Origin: an uncultured Kiritimatiellota bacterium
GTDB lineage: Bacteria > Verrucomicrobiota > Kiritimatiellia > RFP12 > DVOR01
DNA length: 64,000 nucleotides
NCBI GenBank assembly: GCA_944389945.1
Contig: CALXOF010000006.1
Location: forward strand, 1-64,000
Reading direction: 5' to 3'
Every line of letters starts with the position of its first letter. The first letter of the stretch is position 1. Below, piece by piece: positions 47,895-57,064 of this stretch. A model generated the notes under the pieces. That model did no database searches. It was not told the origin of the DNA and was given only the letters and a program-made list of their open reading frames with translations. The position numbers and the translations under genes are program-made.

Positions 47895-48467
47895 ATGGCC
47901 ACTTACACCTATCTCGTTTCCGTCATCACGCCAGACCGCATCGGCCTGACGCGCGACATCGCCCAGACCGTCGTCGACCTCAACGGCTACATCTCCGACA
48001 TGCGCCAGACGATCGTCAGCGGCTTCTTCTCCCTCATCTTCGTCACCGAGCATCAGGAAGACGTTGGCGACCGCCTCCAGCAGGCCCTCTCCGGCCTCCT
48101 CCCCCCCGGCGCCGTCCTCGCCGTCATGCCCCACCCCGAGCAAGTCCGCAAAGACGTCCCCCGCGCCGGCCAACGCTACGTCGCCACCGCCTCCGGCGAA
48201 GACAAGCCCGGCATCATGCTCGCCATCGCCGACTTCATGGCCGGCCACGGCATCAACATCGAAGACTGGTCCACCATCTTCGACGGCAAGCACGTCACCC
48301 ATCTCGCCTACGTCACCTTCCGCACCCCCCTCCACGACCTCAAGGCCGTCCAGGCAGCCTTCCGCGAAGCCCTCGCCCAGCGCGGCTTCTCCGCCCAGCT
48401 CTGCCACGAAGCCATCTTCCGCGCCACCGGCGAGGTCGCCCCCATCAAATCCATCATCCAGGAGTGA
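47895..48467 (+). CDS. double ACT domain protein
   Basis: 190 residues. Two ACT domains (about 3-85 and 95-178): YLVSVITPDRIGLTRDIAQTV and ATASGEDKPGIMLAIADFMAG. Such small ACT proteins (UPF0237 or GcvR-like) bind amino acids as regulators. It is followed after three bases by a UPF0210 gene, a pair found in many bacteria, which suggests a joint but unknown metabolic role. AAGGAG is eight bases before ATG 47895. Confidence 0.82.
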   Translation: MATYTYLVSVITPDRIGLTRDIAQTVVDLNGYISDMRQTIVSGFFSLIFVTEHQEDVGDRLQQALSGLLPPGAVLAVMPHPEQVRKDVPRAGQRYVATASGEDKPGIMLAIADFMAGHGINIEDWSTIFDGKHVTHLAYVTFRTPLHDLKAVQAAFREALAQRGFSAQLCHEAIFRATGEVAPIKSIIQE

Positions 48468-48470
48468 GCC

Positions 48471-49844
48471 ATGATCAACAACCAGGCCGTCCTTGCCACC
48501 CTCCGCATGGTCAACGAGGAAAACCTCGACGTCCGCGCCTGCACCATGGGCATCAACCTCTGCCGCTGCGCGAACCCAGACCCCAAAAAGATGGTCACCG
48601 CCGTCTACGACCGCATCATGACCGTCGCCAAAGACCTCGTCAAAACCTGCGAAGAAGCCACCACCCTCTTCGGCGTCAACGTCGTCAACAAACGCGTCTC
48701 CATCTCCCCCGCCTCCATGCTCCTCGAAGGCCACGACCAAGACACCGCCGTCGAGCTCTGCAAAGCCCTCGACCGCGCCGCCGCCGAGCTCGGCGTCGAC
48801 CTCCTCGGCGGCTTCTCCGCCCTCGTCCACAAAGGCATCACCCCCGGCGAACGCACCCTCATCGAATCCCTCCCCCGCGCCCTCGCCGAAACCACCCACG
48901 TCTGCTCCTCCATCAACGTCGGCACCACCCGCGCCGGCATCAACGTCGACGCCGTCAACCTCGTCGCCGACACCATGCTCAAAGTCTCCAAAGCCACCGA
49001 ATCCATCCACGGCTTCGGCTGCGCCAAAATGGTCGTCTTCGCAAACATCACCGAAGACAACCCCTTCATGGCCGGCACCCTCCTCGGCGCAGGCGAGCCC
49101 GACGTCGTCATCAACGCCGGCGTCTCCGGCCCCGGCGTCGTCAAATGCGCCATCGAAAAACTCCTCGCCGCCGACCCCGACGCCACCCTCGACGAAATCG
49201 CCGAAGAAGTCAAACACACCACCTACCGCGTCACCCGCACCGGCGAACTCATCGGCCGCCACGTCGCCAAACGCCTCGGCGTCCCCTTCGGCGTCCTCGA
49301 CCTCTCCCTCGCCCCCACCCCCAAAGTCGGCGACTCCGTCGGCGAAATCTACCAAGCCATGGGCATCCAAAAGATCGGCTGCCCCGGCACCATCGCCGCC
49401 GTCATGATGCTCAACGACGCCGTCAAAAAAGGCGGCGCCTTCGCCTCCTCCTCCGTCGGCGGCCTCTCCGGCGCATTCATCCCCCCCATGGAAGACCACA
49501 CCCTCGAGCTCGCCCTCACCGACGGCACCCTCTGCCTCGAAAAACTCGAAGGCATGACCTCCGTCTGCTCCGTCGGCCTCGACATGATCATGCTCCCCGG
49601 AGACACCCCCGCCGCCACCCTCGCCGGCATCATCCTCGACGAATGCGCCATCGGCGTCTCCGCCCGCAAAACCACCGGCGTCCGCGTCATCCCCGTCCCC
49701 GGCGCCAAAGTCGGCGACTACTTCGACTTCGGCGGCCTCTTCGGCGGCGGCACCGTCGTCGCCCCCCGCTGCCCCACCGGCCAAGAAGCCTTCGTCCGCC
49801 ACGGCGGCCACATCCCCGCCCCCATCCACTCCCTCATGAATTGA
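48471..49844 (+). CDS. UPF0210 / DUF711 family protein
   Basis: 457 residues. DVRACTMGINLCRC, FGVNVVNKRVSISPASM, HVCSSINVGTTRAGINVDAV, GAGEPDVVINAGVSGPGVV and the Gly/Ser-rich FASSSVGGLSGAFIPPMED are typical of the family, which is related in structure to glycyl radical (PFL-like) folds but lacks a radical site. The reaction is unknown. It is coupled to the ACT protein. The codons are strongly biased to C at third position. A terminator follows at 49891. Confidence 0.88.
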   Translation: MINNQAVLATLRMVNEENLDVRACTMGINLCRCANPDPKKMVTAVYDRIMTVAKDLVKTCEEATTLFGVNVVNKRVSISPASMLLEGHDQDTAVELCKALDRAAAELGVDLLGGFSALVHKGITPGERTLIESLPRALAETTHVCSSINVGTTRAGINVDAVNLVADTMLKVSKATESIHGFGCAKMVVFANITEDNPFMAGTLLGAGEPDVVINAGVSGPGVVKCAIEKLLAADPDATLDEIAEEVKHTTYRVTRTGELIGRHVAKRLGVPFGVLDLSLAPTPKVGDSVGEIYQAMGIQKIGCPGTIAAVMMLNDAVKKGGAFASSSVGGLSGAFIPPMEDHTLELALTDGTLCLEKLEGMTSVCSVGLDMIMLPGDTPAATLAGIILDECAIGVSARKTTGVRVIPVPGAKVGDYFDFGGLFGGGTVVAPRCPTGQEAFVRHGGHIPAPIHSLMN

Positions 49845-50375
49845 GGAAGCTTGGAAGTTTGGAGGCTTGGAAGCTTAGCCTCCCCCACCCCAAAGCCGCC
49901 CCCGGGCGGCTTTCTTTTTATAGGGAAGTTTGGAAGCTTAGAAGCTTGGAAGTTTGGCTTTCTTGTACCCCACTCCACCCGCCGCCCGCCTGCCGGGCGC
50001 TCCTGCACCTCCTGAATCTCCTGCGTCTCCTGCTGGGTCGTGCTTCTGGCACGTCGCAGACGTGCCGGGGGTGCAGGGAGAACTTCTCCCTGCCGGGGTT
50101 CAAGGGGCGGCGCCCCTTGCCGGGGCGTGGGGCAGCGCCCCACACTCTCCAATCAGCCAATCAGCTAATTCCCTTTGTGTTCCTTTGTGGTTCTTCGTGT
50201 CCTTTGTGATAGCCCCGCAGGGCAAACCATCCACACCTTTCCAGTGACCCCATTCGTCGCCCCGCAGGGGCGCTCCGTTCTCTGTTTTCCGTTCTCCGTT
50301 CTCCGGGGCGTAAAGCGCCCCTTGCTAGCACGCCCTTAATCTGCTCAAATCTGCGAAATCTGCGGTTCCCTTTGC
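49845..50375. repeat. repeat mosaic between the UPF0210 and HxlR genes
   Basis: DR9 (49847-49880), the terminator, DR9 (49920-49960), CTCCTGAAT 9-bp repeats (50000-50035), HP-B in reverse with an extra copy of the GGGGCGGCGCCCC hairpin (50047-50145), DR8 (50148-50168), CTTTGTGT repeats (50170-50215), HP-C (50250-50320) with GGGGCGTAAAGCGCCCC, and HP-D (50325-50375). Confidence 0.75.
49891..49920 (+). terminator. terminator after the UPF0210 gene
   Basis: GCCGCCC and GGGCGGC pair around CC (49895-49910), and TTTCTTTTT follows. Confidence 0.85.
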
Positions 50376-50387
50376 GGCGCTTTTTTA

Positions 50388-50717
50388 TCAGCCAATTTTC
50401 CGGCGATAGGTTTCGCCCCAGGCGGCCATGGCATCGAAGAGCGGGAGAAGCGTCCTGCCCAGGGGAGAAAGGCCATAAGCCACGCGCGGTGGACGGCCAG
50501 GCTCCTCACGACGCGTCACCAAACCATCTGCCTCCAGTGCCCGCAGACTCTCCGTCAGCGACTTCTTGCTGATCCCCTCCACAGCCCGCAACAACTCACC
50601 GAAATGGCGCTCACTATTCAGCACAAACTCCCGCAACACATAGAGTTTCCACTTACTCCCAATCAACCCGATCGTCAGGGCGATGGGACACGGCGGAAGC
50701 TCACTCTTCTTCAACAT
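50388..50717 (-). CDS. HxlR family transcriptional regulator
   Basis: 109 residues, a single winged-helix domain. CPIALTIGLIGSKWKLYVLREF and the recognition part GISKKSLTESLRALEADGLVTRRE are typical. HxlR proteins often sense redox or reactive electrophiles through an N-terminal cysteine; here Cys10 is in that place. It is transcribed away from the MBL-like gene at 50823 and probably controls it and itself from the 105-base gap. Confidence 0.92.
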   Translation of the reverse strand: MLKKSELPPCPIALTIGLIGSKWKLYVLREFVLNSERHFGELLRAVEGISKKSLTESLRALEADGLVTRREEPGRPPRVAYGLSPLGRTLLPLFDAMAAWGETYRRKIG

Positions 50718-50822
50718 TTCATTACTCCATAAGTGGTTACAAAAAGGTGCCTACTTGTCCTCCGCGCCAGAGTGCGCTATTCTGGGCGCGTTTTCACACA
50801 TCATAGCAGAAAGGACCCAACA
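50718..50822. promoter_or_regulatory. shared control region of the HxlR and MBL-like genes
   Basis: AAGTGG (50731) and CCTACTT (50750) form an imperfect inverted repeat with a 13-base centre (TTACAAAAAGGTG), a fit for an HxlR dimer. AAAGGA lies before ATG 50823. I could not fix the -10 boxes with confidence. Confidence 0.35.
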
Positions 50823-51575
50823 ATGAAAACCACCATCCTCGACCTCCCCGGCTGCCGCCTCCATGTCTGTGACACCGGCGACGCCCTTGCCGACACCTGC
50901 TTCGCCTTCGAATCCCCCACCGCCATCGTCTGCCTAGAGGCCCCCGCCTTCCAGCCCGACGTCGACGCCTGGAAGGCCCACCTCGCCACCCTCGGCAAAC
51001 CCATCGCCGCCGTCCTCACCCCCTACCACGTCGGCGGCGCCGAACAACTCGGCGAGACCTGGGCCACCGCCCGCACCTGTGCCTCCCTCCAACCCGGCGG
51101 CCCCATCCACGGCATCGTCACCGGCTTCAAAGAGGCCTTCCACGGCACCTTCCTCCAGCCCGTCACCCCTGCCAAGACCATCCCCGAAGGTCCCCTCTCC
51201 ATCGGCGGACTCGACTTCATCGTCCGCAACGAAGGCTACGGCTTCGACCTCGACCTCCCCGCCGCCAAGCTCACCGCCACCCACCTCTTCGGCGCCGACT
51301 GCCACAGCCTCCTGGTCTCTCCCGAAGCCATCGACGCCGCCATCGCCCAATGTGACCGCCTGGCCGCCACCGACACCCAGATTATCCTCTCCACCCACCA
51401 CCTCCCCGAAGGCCCCGATGCCATCCCCGCCAAACGCGACTACCTCCTCCGAGTAAAGGAGATTGCCGCCACCGCCAAGGATGCTACCGCTTTCATCGCC
51501 GCCGTCAAAGCCACCTACCCCACCCTCGCCGCAGAAGGCTACCTCACCATGACCGCCCAAGCCCTCTTCAAATAA
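50823..51575 (+). CDS. metallo-beta-lactamase-fold-like protein lacking the metal motif
   Basis: 250 residues. The order of segments (an N-terminal beta region, LTPYHVGGAEQLG near 63 where active enzymes have THxHxDH, LFGADCHSLLV and ILSTHHLPEGPDAI further on) resembles the MBL fold, but the His/Asp zinc ligands are missing. It may be a non-catalytic relative. The role is unknown; the neighbouring HxlR regulator suggests a response to a small molecule or redox signal. Start ATG 50823; an in-frame ATG at 50733 lies across the control region and is unlikely. Confidence 0.55.
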   Translation: MKTTILDLPGCRLHVCDTGDALADTCFAFESPTAIVCLEAPAFQPDVDAWKAHLATLGKPIAAVLTPYHVGGAEQLGETWATARTCASLQPGGPIHGIVTGFKEAFHGTFLQPVTPAKTIPEGPLSIGGLDFIVRNEGYGFDLDLPAAKLTATHLFGADCHSLLVSPEAIDAAIAQCDRLAATDTQIILSTHHLPEGPDAIPAKRDYLLRVKEIAATAKDATAFIAAVKATYPTLAAEGYLTMTAQALFK

Positions 51576-51589
51576 GGGGCGTCAACGCC

Positions 51590-51955
51590 GCCCCGGAGAA
51601 CGGAGCGCGCGACAAACCAAGCGACAGGTCCAACACCTGCCGCTTTATTTATCCATCTATTGCGCCCACTTCCGGACACTTCTGCATCTCCCATCCGTCG
51701 TGCTAGTTGGCACGTCCATCGGACGTGCCGGGGGTGCAGGGAGAACTTCTCCCTGCCGGGGCGTGGGGCAGCGCCCCACAGCCAATCAGCCAATCTCCAA
51801 ATCAGCTAATCAGCCAATTCCCTTTGTGTCCTTCGTGTCCTTAGCCGTGGAAGGTTTGGCCCTTTGGGCCTGCACGGTGATTTCCAAGACACACTGGCAG
51901 TCCTGCGTGCGGTAGCACGCCCTTAATCTGCTCAAAATCTGCGCAATCTGCGGTT
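51590..51955. repeat. repeat mosaic between the MBL-like gene and mnmG
   Basis: HP-C (51585-51640), a stretch without repeats (51640-51700), HP-B in reverse (51705-51782), DR8 (51780-51822), CCTTCGTGT repeats, HP-C (51840-51880) and HP-D in reverse (51885-51955) with GCGTGCGGTAGCACGC. Confidence 0.75.
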
Positions 51956-51973
51956 CCGTTGCGCCGCTTTCAA

Positions 51974-53962
51974 TCAGCCGTTTTGTCGCTTGATGGCCAG
52001 GGAGAGGAGAGCGAGGTCGGCGGGGTTGACGCCGGGGATGGAGGCTGCGCGGCGGAGCGAATCCGGGCGGACACGCTCCAGCTTTTCCCGCGCCTCGAAG
52101 CGCAGCCCCCGCACCGCGGCATAGTCGAATCCCGGCGGGATGGCCAGCGCCTCATCCCTGCGCAGACGCTCCGCTTGCTGACGCTCATGAGCAATGTAGC
52201 CCTCATACTTCGCGCGCAAGGCAAGCTCCTCCGACCAATCCGGCGGAACCGACTCCCCTACCCCACCGTTCGCGGAGGCCGCCTCGGCAAACGACACCCG
52301 ATCACGCGCCAAGAGCTTCCAACGGTTCAGCCCCTCGCCGTTCAACCAATCCACGCGCCACGCCGCCTCCGTCCGCGACAGCCACTCAGACTCAGACTCC
52401 GAGAGCCGCAACAGTTCCGCGTCCACCAAGCCCAGACGCTTCGCGTGGGCGTGCAGACGCAGATGCGCATCTCCGGGACGTAACAGCAGACGCCGCTCCG
52501 CACGCGACGTGAACATCCGATAAGGCTCATCCGTGCCCTTCGTGATCAAATCATCCACCATCACCCCTATGTACGCCTCATCACGCGAGAGGGTCAAGGA
52601 CGGCTCGCCACGGGCGGCCAAGGCCGCGTTCACGCCGGCCAGAAAGCCCTGCGCCGCGGCCTCTTCATAGCCCGTCGTGCCGTTAATCTGGCCCGCCATC
52701 CACAGGTTCGGCAACGACTTCACAGCCAGCGTTGGACCCAACGCACGCGGGTCGATGCAGTCATACTCGATGGCATAACCCGGCGCGACAAGCTCCGCGC
52801 GGGAGAGTCCCGGCACCGACCGCACCATGCGCACCTGGACATCCGCCGGGAGCGAGTTCGAAAGCCCGTTCGGATAGCACCACGGACACCCCGCGCCCTC
52901 CGGCTCCAGCACCACATGGTGTCCGCCGCGGTCGCCAAACTTCACGATTTTGTCCTCAATGCTCGGACAATAGCGCACCCCCTCGCCGGAAATCTCGCCA
53001 CCATAGAGGGCGGAATCCTTGAGATGGTTGCGGATGATAGCATGCGTCTCCAACGTGGTGTGCGTGCGAAAACAAGGGGTCTGCCCTGAACGTGCGCGGC
53101 GGATAGCCGCCGCAGGGTCGTCGGCCTCCCCCACTCCACTGGCGACGCCGCGATAGGTGGCAAAACCCTCCACCACACCCCAGACGTGCGGGTCCGGGGG
53201 GGTGTTCCACGTGGAACACCCCCCTTGCGCGGAGGCGTCAGCGTCTTGCAAATCGTTCTGCAACAGACGCATACGACGCGAGAAGAAAGGAACGGGACTG
53301 TGTTCACCGGGTTGTTCCTCAAGGGCGGACCAATCGACGGATGTATTGAGGATACGCGGCGGCGTGCCGGTCTTGAGACGGCGCCAGCCGAGTTCCGGGC
53401 AGCGTTCGGCCAGGGCCTTTGGGAGGCGCGCGGCGGGTCGGGCGTCGCCGCCGCCATCACGTCCGGCATGGCCCACCCAGATGCGTCCGCCCAGCGCGGT
53501 ACCGACGGTAAGCACAAAGCGGTCGCCATGGAGCGTGCGGCCGTCTTCCAAAAGCACGGCCACAGGGAGGTCTCCGGAGAAGACGAGGTCGGCCATGGTG
53601 CCTTCGATGAGATCAAGATTGGGCATGGAAGCGGCGACTCGGGCCAAGCGTGCCGTGTAACGGGCTTTGTCGCACTGCACGCGGACGGCACGGACGGCGG
53701 GTCCGCGGCTGGCGTTGAGGGTCTTGTATTGCAGGCCGGTGAGGTCGGCGTTGTAGCCCATCTCGCCGCCGAGGGCGTCGAGTTCGGCCACTAGGTGGGA
53801 TTTGGCCAAGCCTCCGACGGCTGGATTGCAGGGCATCAGGCCCAGTGTGCCAATCTTGGAGGTGACCAGAGCGACTCGGCAGCCCATCCGCGCAGCGGCA
53901 AAGGCGGCTTCGCACCCGGCATGTCCGGCCCCAACAACAATAATCTCATATCTGGATTCCAT
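51974..53962 (-). CDS. mnmG: tRNA uridine-5-carboxymethylaminomethyl(34) synthesis enzyme MnmG
   Basis: 662 residues. With MnmE it modifies U34 of certain tRNAs. The FAD motif VVGAGHAGCEAAFAAARMG is at 9-27; PCNPAVGGLAKSHLV, LKTGTPPRI and RYCPSIEDKIVKF are typical. E. coli MnmG has a short loop between PVFSF and the QVPCYITHT segment; here about 65 residues (roughly 228-293) stand in that place, and parS copy 1 is encoded inside (residues 249-254). TAAAAT (53976-53971) ends eight bases before ATG and there is no ribosome site, so it may be leaderless. As in many bacteria it lies beside the origin; mnmE, rsmG and parA/parB are not in the window. Confidence 0.94.
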   Translation of the reverse strand: MESRYEIIVVGAGHAGCEAAFAAARMGCRVALVTSKIGTLGLMPCNPAVGGLAKSHLVAELDALGGEMGYNADLTGLQYKTLNASRGPAVRAVRVQCDKARYTARLARVAASMPNLDLIEGTMADLVFSGDLPVAVLLEDGRTLHGDRFVLTVGTALGGRIWVGHAGRDGGGDARPAARLPKALAERCPELGWRRLKTGTPPRILNTSVDWSALEEQPGEHSPVPFFSRRMRLLQNDLQDADASAQGGCSTWNTPPDPHVWGVVEGFATYRGVASGVGEADDPAAAIRRARSGQTPCFRTHTTLETHAIIRNHLKDSALYGGEISGEGVRYCPSIEDKIVKFGDRGGHHVVLEPEGAGCPWCYPNGLSNSLPADVQVRMVRSVPGLSRAELVAPGYAIEYDCIDPRALGPTLAVKSLPNLWMAGQINGTTGYEEAAAQGFLAGVNAALAARGEPSLTLSRDEAYIGVMVDDLITKGTDEPYRMFTSRAERRLLLRPGDAHLRLHAHAKRLGLVDAELLRLSESESEWLSRTEAAWRVDWLNGEGLNRWKLLARDRVSFAEAASANGGVGESVPPDWSEELALRAKYEGYIAHERQQAERLRRDEALAIPPGFDYAAVRGLRFEAREKLERVRPDSLRRAASIPGVNPADLALLSLAIKRQNG
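53203..53218. other. parS site 1 (inside mnmG)
   Basis: TGTTCCACGTGGAACA, a perfect 16-bp palindrome identical to the parS variant known from Pseudomonas and a close match to the ParB consensus TGTTTCACGTGAAACA. GG and CC flanks extend the palindrome to at least 22 bp. It lies within the coding sequence of mnmG. Confidence 0.85.
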
Positions 53963-53997
53963 GAGACACTATTTTACCAAATGGAGACGGCTAGGGT

Positions 53998-54215
53998 AGA
54001 AACCGCAGATTTCGCAGATTTTGGCAGATTTTTGGTCGGCTACCGCCGACAGGACTGCCAGTGTGTCTTTTACCACAAAGTGCACAAAGAAAGCACAAAG
54101 AACACAAAGAAAAAAATTGGCTGATTAGCTGATTGGGAGAGATGTGGGGCGCTGCCCCACGCCCCGGCAGGGGGAAACACCCCCTACACCCGCAGGCACG
54201 TCTGCGACGTGCCTA
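53998..54215. repeat. HP-D, DR8 and HP-B beside mnmG
   Basis: HP-D (53998-54070) with the variant hairpin GTCGGCTACCGCCGAC, CACAAAG repeats (54075-54110), DR8 (54118-54137) and HP-B (54140-54215) with GGGGGAAACACCCCC in the middle. Confidence 0.75.
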
Positions 54216-54262
54216 AAGGACGACCGAGAGGTTTACAGTAAAAGCAAAGCTTCCTTTGCAAG

Positions 54263-54364
54263 ACCCTTAAGGGTCCGGACAAGACCCTATAGTGGTCGGC
54301 AGGGAGACCCTATAAGGGTCGAAGGTCGACCCCTATAGTGGTCCGAGGAGAGAGCCTATAGGGT
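54263..54364. repeat. PAL23 array, copy 6 (five units)
   Basis: Five palindromic units (ACCCTTAAGGGT, CCCTATAGTGGT, CCCTATAAGGGT, CCCTATAGTGGT, GCCTATAGGGT) at 21-24 bp steps. This is the longest and least regular copy, between parS site 2 and mnmG. Confidence 0.75.
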
Positions 54365-54433
54365 CCGGAGAGGGGAGCTTTAGGGTGGGGTGGGGGAGGG
54401 GCTAAAGAGTGACATCAAGGCTTGTACAGGGGG

Positions 54434-54449
54434 TGTTCCACGTGGAACA
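54434..54449. other. parS site 2
   Basis: The same 16-bp palindrome as at 53203, with the same GGG/CCC flanks, here in the intergenic region 360 bp before dnaA. Confidence 0.88.
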
Positions 54450-54491
54450 CCCTGCGTAACACTACAAAAAGACTATGGCAAGACGAATGAA

Positions 54492-54590
54492 TAAATGGAA
54501 CGCAAGGGATGGGCACGGTAGTGAGGCCCGCAGGGCCGAACGGTGAAGTGCCCAGGCCCTTGCGTACCTTTTGTGTCTTCGTGAAAATCA
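54492..54590. repeat. HP-A copy before dnaA
   Basis: Outer arms ACGCAAGGGATGGGCAC and GTGCCCAGGCCCTTGCGT with inner stem GGCCCGCAGGGCC. Confidence 0.75.
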
Positions 54591-54591
54591 G

Positions 54592-54790
54592 TTTTCCACA
54601 GGGTTTTCAAGGGAGTTGTCGACAGGTTGTCGATAAGTGCGTGAAAAGTGGGTGGAGAAACGTATTTGCAAGGGTTTGACGGGGTGGGGGAGTGTCGATA
54701 AGTCTGTTCATCGAATGTGGAGAAAGAATACTTGAAAAGTGGTGGAAAGGGTGCCATAATGGGGGCGTTTTCGATAGGTTATCAACGAAT
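54592..54790. other. DnaA-box cluster 1 before dnaA (candidate oriC part)
   Basis: 9-mers close to TTATCCACA: TTTTCCACA (54592), TGTCGATAA (two copies, near 54629 and 54693; the complement is TTATCGACA), TGTGGAGAA (54716) and TTATCAACG (54779). GAAAAGTGGGTGGAGAAA and GAAAAGTGGTGGAAAGG are further direct repeats. AT-rich stretches alternate with G-rich ones. Confidence 0.5.
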
Positions 54791-54810
54791 TTTGAGTAAG
54801 GTTTTCGACG

Positions 54811-56217
54811 ATGGAACAGGACAGGACCGAGGCTGATGTTTTGTGGCAGCGGGCTTTGGATGAGCTGAAGGATGTGCTCTCTGAGGTGACGGTGTTGCGT
54901 TACTTCGGGGGGACGGCGGGGGTGTCTCTTGAGGGGGGGACGCTGGCGGTGTTGTTGCCGGAGGACAAGGAGGCGGGTCAGCTGGCGCCATTCGCGACGT
55001 TTGTGGAGAACGCGTTGGGGAAGGTGGGTGCGCCGGAGGGAACGAAGGTGACCTATCGCAAGGCGCCGAAGCCGGAGCCGGTGGCGGTGCCGCAGGCGGG
55101 TCGGGTGGGGGCCGGTGCAGGGCGTGTGCCGACGCAGACGGGTCTGCTGCCGACGTTGACCTTTGACAATTTCGTGGAGGGGCCGGGCAATCAGTTTCCG
55201 TTGGTGATGGCGCGGTATGTGGCGCAGCACCCGGGCGATGAGGACAGCCGGACGAATCCGCTCTTCATGCACGGGCCGACTGGGGTGGGGAAGACGCACC
55301 TGTTGCACGCGATCGGAAACCTAGCGGTGTCGTTGAACCCGGAGCTGAAGGTGCTCTACACGACGAGTGAGCAGCTGATGAATGAGTATATGCATCAGTG
55401 GTCGGTGGGGGGCCAGAACGACAACGCGAAGGAGGCGTTCCGGGAGAAGTATCGCACGCCGGACATCCTGCTGGTGGACGACATCCAGTATATGTCGGGC
55501 AAGGCGGGGTTGCAGAATGAGTTCTTCAACATCTTCAACGCGCTGAAGGATGCGCGCAGGCAGATCGTGATGACGAGTGACCGGGCGCCGACGGAAATCC
55601 CGGACCTGGTGGACCGTCTGGTGAGCCGTTTCCAGAGCGGCATCACGGCGGACGTGGACATCCCGGCGTATGAGACGCGGATGAATATCCTGCTGCTGAA
55701 GTTGCGGGGTTACCCGGACGTGACGTTGGGGCAGGAAATTCTGGAGTTCATCGCGAAGCGGGTGAGCAGCAGCGTGCGTGCGCTGGAGGGGGCTCTGGCG
55801 ACGACGGTCAACTATGCGCGGATGTTCCCGGGGAATCCGGGGGCGATCACGGTGGAGGTGCTCGAGAAGTCGATTCTGAAGGGCTACATCCATGACGAGG
55901 AGACGTTGGTGCGGCTGACCTGCGCGGACATCCAGCGAGCGGTGTGCGACTACTTCGGCGTTTCGATGGATGAGCTGACGGGGAAGAGCCGTGAGAAGAA
56001 GATTGCGACGCCGCGACAGATTGGGGTCTTCCTCTGCCGGAAGCTGACGTCGAGCTCGACGACGGACATCGGGCGGGCGTTCAACCGCAACCACGCGACG
56101 GTGCTCTATTCCTCCTCAACGGTCCAAGACCTCTATAAGAAGGGCGACTCGGAGACCTGTACGGCGTTGAAGGCCCTGGTCGAGAAACTCGGCAAAACGA
56201 CCGGCGACTTGAATTGA
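54811..56217 (+). CDS. dnaA: chromosomal replication initiator DnaA
   Basis: 468 residues. Domain I (about 1-85) has WQRALDELKDVLSE; a short linker follows. The AAA+ domain III has Walker A GPTGVGKTHLLHAIG near 151-165, Walker B ILLVDDIQYM near 219-228 and DRLVSRFQSG (sensor/box VII region). Domain IV has VSMDELTGKSREKKIATPRQIGVFLCRKLT and a variant signature FNRNHATVLYSS where most DnaA proteins have GRDHTTVLHA; it binds DnaA boxes. ATG 54811 has only a weak TTTTCGACG upstream. dnaN is 1.9 kb further on, with a box-rich region in between. Confidence 0.96.
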   Translation: MEQDRTEADVLWQRALDELKDVLSEVTVLRYFGGTAGVSLEGGTLAVLLPEDKEAGQLAPFATFVENALGKVGAPEGTKVTYRKAPKPEPVAVPQAGRVGAGAGRVPTQTGLLPTLTFDNFVEGPGNQFPLVMARYVAQHPGDEDSRTNPLFMHGPTGVGKTHLLHAIGNLAVSLNPELKVLYTTSEQLMNEYMHQWSVGGQNDNAKEAFREKYRTPDILLVDDIQYMSGKAGLQNEFFNIFNALKDARRQIVMTSDRAPTEIPDLVDRLVSRFQSGITADVDIPAYETRMNILLLKLRGYPDVTLGQEILEFIAKRVSSSVRALEGALATTVNYARMFPGNPGAITVEVLEKSILKGYIHDEETLVRLTCADIQRAVCDYFGVSMDELTGKSREKKIATPRQIGVFLCRKLTSSSTTDIGRAFNRNHATVLYSSSTVQDLYKKGDSETCTALKALVEKLGKTTGDLN

Positions 56218-56224
56218 GTCAAGG

Positions 56225-56558
56225 TCGGAACCGCAGATTTCGCAGATTTTGAGCAGATTTAGGGCGTGCTACCGCACGCAGGACTGCCAGTTTATTTTTA
56301 CCACAAAAGGCACACAGGGGAAGTGGCTGATTGGCTGATTGGAAGGGTGTGGGGCGGAGCTCCACCAAGAAGACCAATCAGCCAATCAGCGAATCTGCCA
56401 ATTAGCCGGGCGCTCAGATGGAGCGCCCAGTGTCTTTGCTGAAAACTTCCTTGGATAGTGTCAAGAGCGCCTTTACGGGCAACGGATGACAGTGGGGTGT
56501 GGGGCAAAGCCCCACCAAGAACACCAATCAGCTAATCAGCCAATCAGCTAATCAGCCA
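56225..56558. repeat. HP-D, DR8 and terminator-like hairpin behind dnaA
   Basis: HP-D (56225-56300) with GCGTGCTACCGCACGC, DR8 (56324-56342, 56378-56404, 56523-56558), two GGGTGTGGGGC...GCCCCACC hairpins (56345-56370 and 56495-56520), and GCCGGGCGCTC/GAGCGCCC (56405-56433), the stem also used at 5186-5212. Confidence 0.7.
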
Positions 56559-56564
56559 TTTTCA

Positions 56565-57050
56565 ACCTTTTGAGGGGGAATGTTGATAACCTTGTGGAAA
56601 AGGGCATGAAAAGGGATGAAAGGTGGGGTGGGGGAGGGGGACGTATCCAGCGAATATGAATGGCTTACGCGTTTTGCTTACCTCTAGCAATGAAAGTATA
56701 AGAAGTGTTTTATGAATGAGTTATTGACATATCAACAGCGCTTTCGACAGGGAGAACGTGGAAGCGCTAAAAGCAGTCAAACAGTTTTCCAACAGGGCAC
56801 TAACGCAGGCGGTGTTGTTGAAAACATTGTTGAAAGAGTCGGAGAATGTGTGGGAAAAAGGCGGTTTTTCAACAGTCCGTAGGGTGGGGGAGGGCTCGGC
56901 GACAAAGAATCGAGCATTTGCCCACAATTGGCCCACAGACCACTGACAGGGAAATTTTGCGATAAGGGTTTGAAAGCTGAAAGGGTGGGGGGACTTTTCC
57001 GCGTTTTCAACAGTTCTACATCATCATCTATTCTTTTATTCTGGTCTTTT
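56565..57050. other. DnaA-box cluster 2 between dnaA and dnaN (candidate oriC part)
   Basis: No convincing gene lies here. TTGATAACC (56584), TGTGGAAAA (near 56593), TTATTGACATATCAACA (56722-56738), and TTTTCCAACA, GTTGTTGAAAA, TTTTTCAACA, TTTTCAACA further on are loosely DnaA-box-like. An AT-rich part spans 56660-56760. The region is purine-rich on the plus strand, with repeated GGGTGGGGGAGGG (56624, 56881). Confidence 0.45.
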
Positions 57051-57064
57051 GTTGAAGAAAGAGT

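Noticed and set aside
47648-50209. 853-residue Arg/His/Pro-rich ORF
   Set aside because: Shadow frame running through HP-C repeats, the ACT gene, the UPF0210 gene and further repeats.
54900-54945. G-run in the dnaA coding sequence as a phase-variable tract
   Set aside because: It is shorter, lies in an essential gene and encodes ordinary Glu-Gly-Gly codons.
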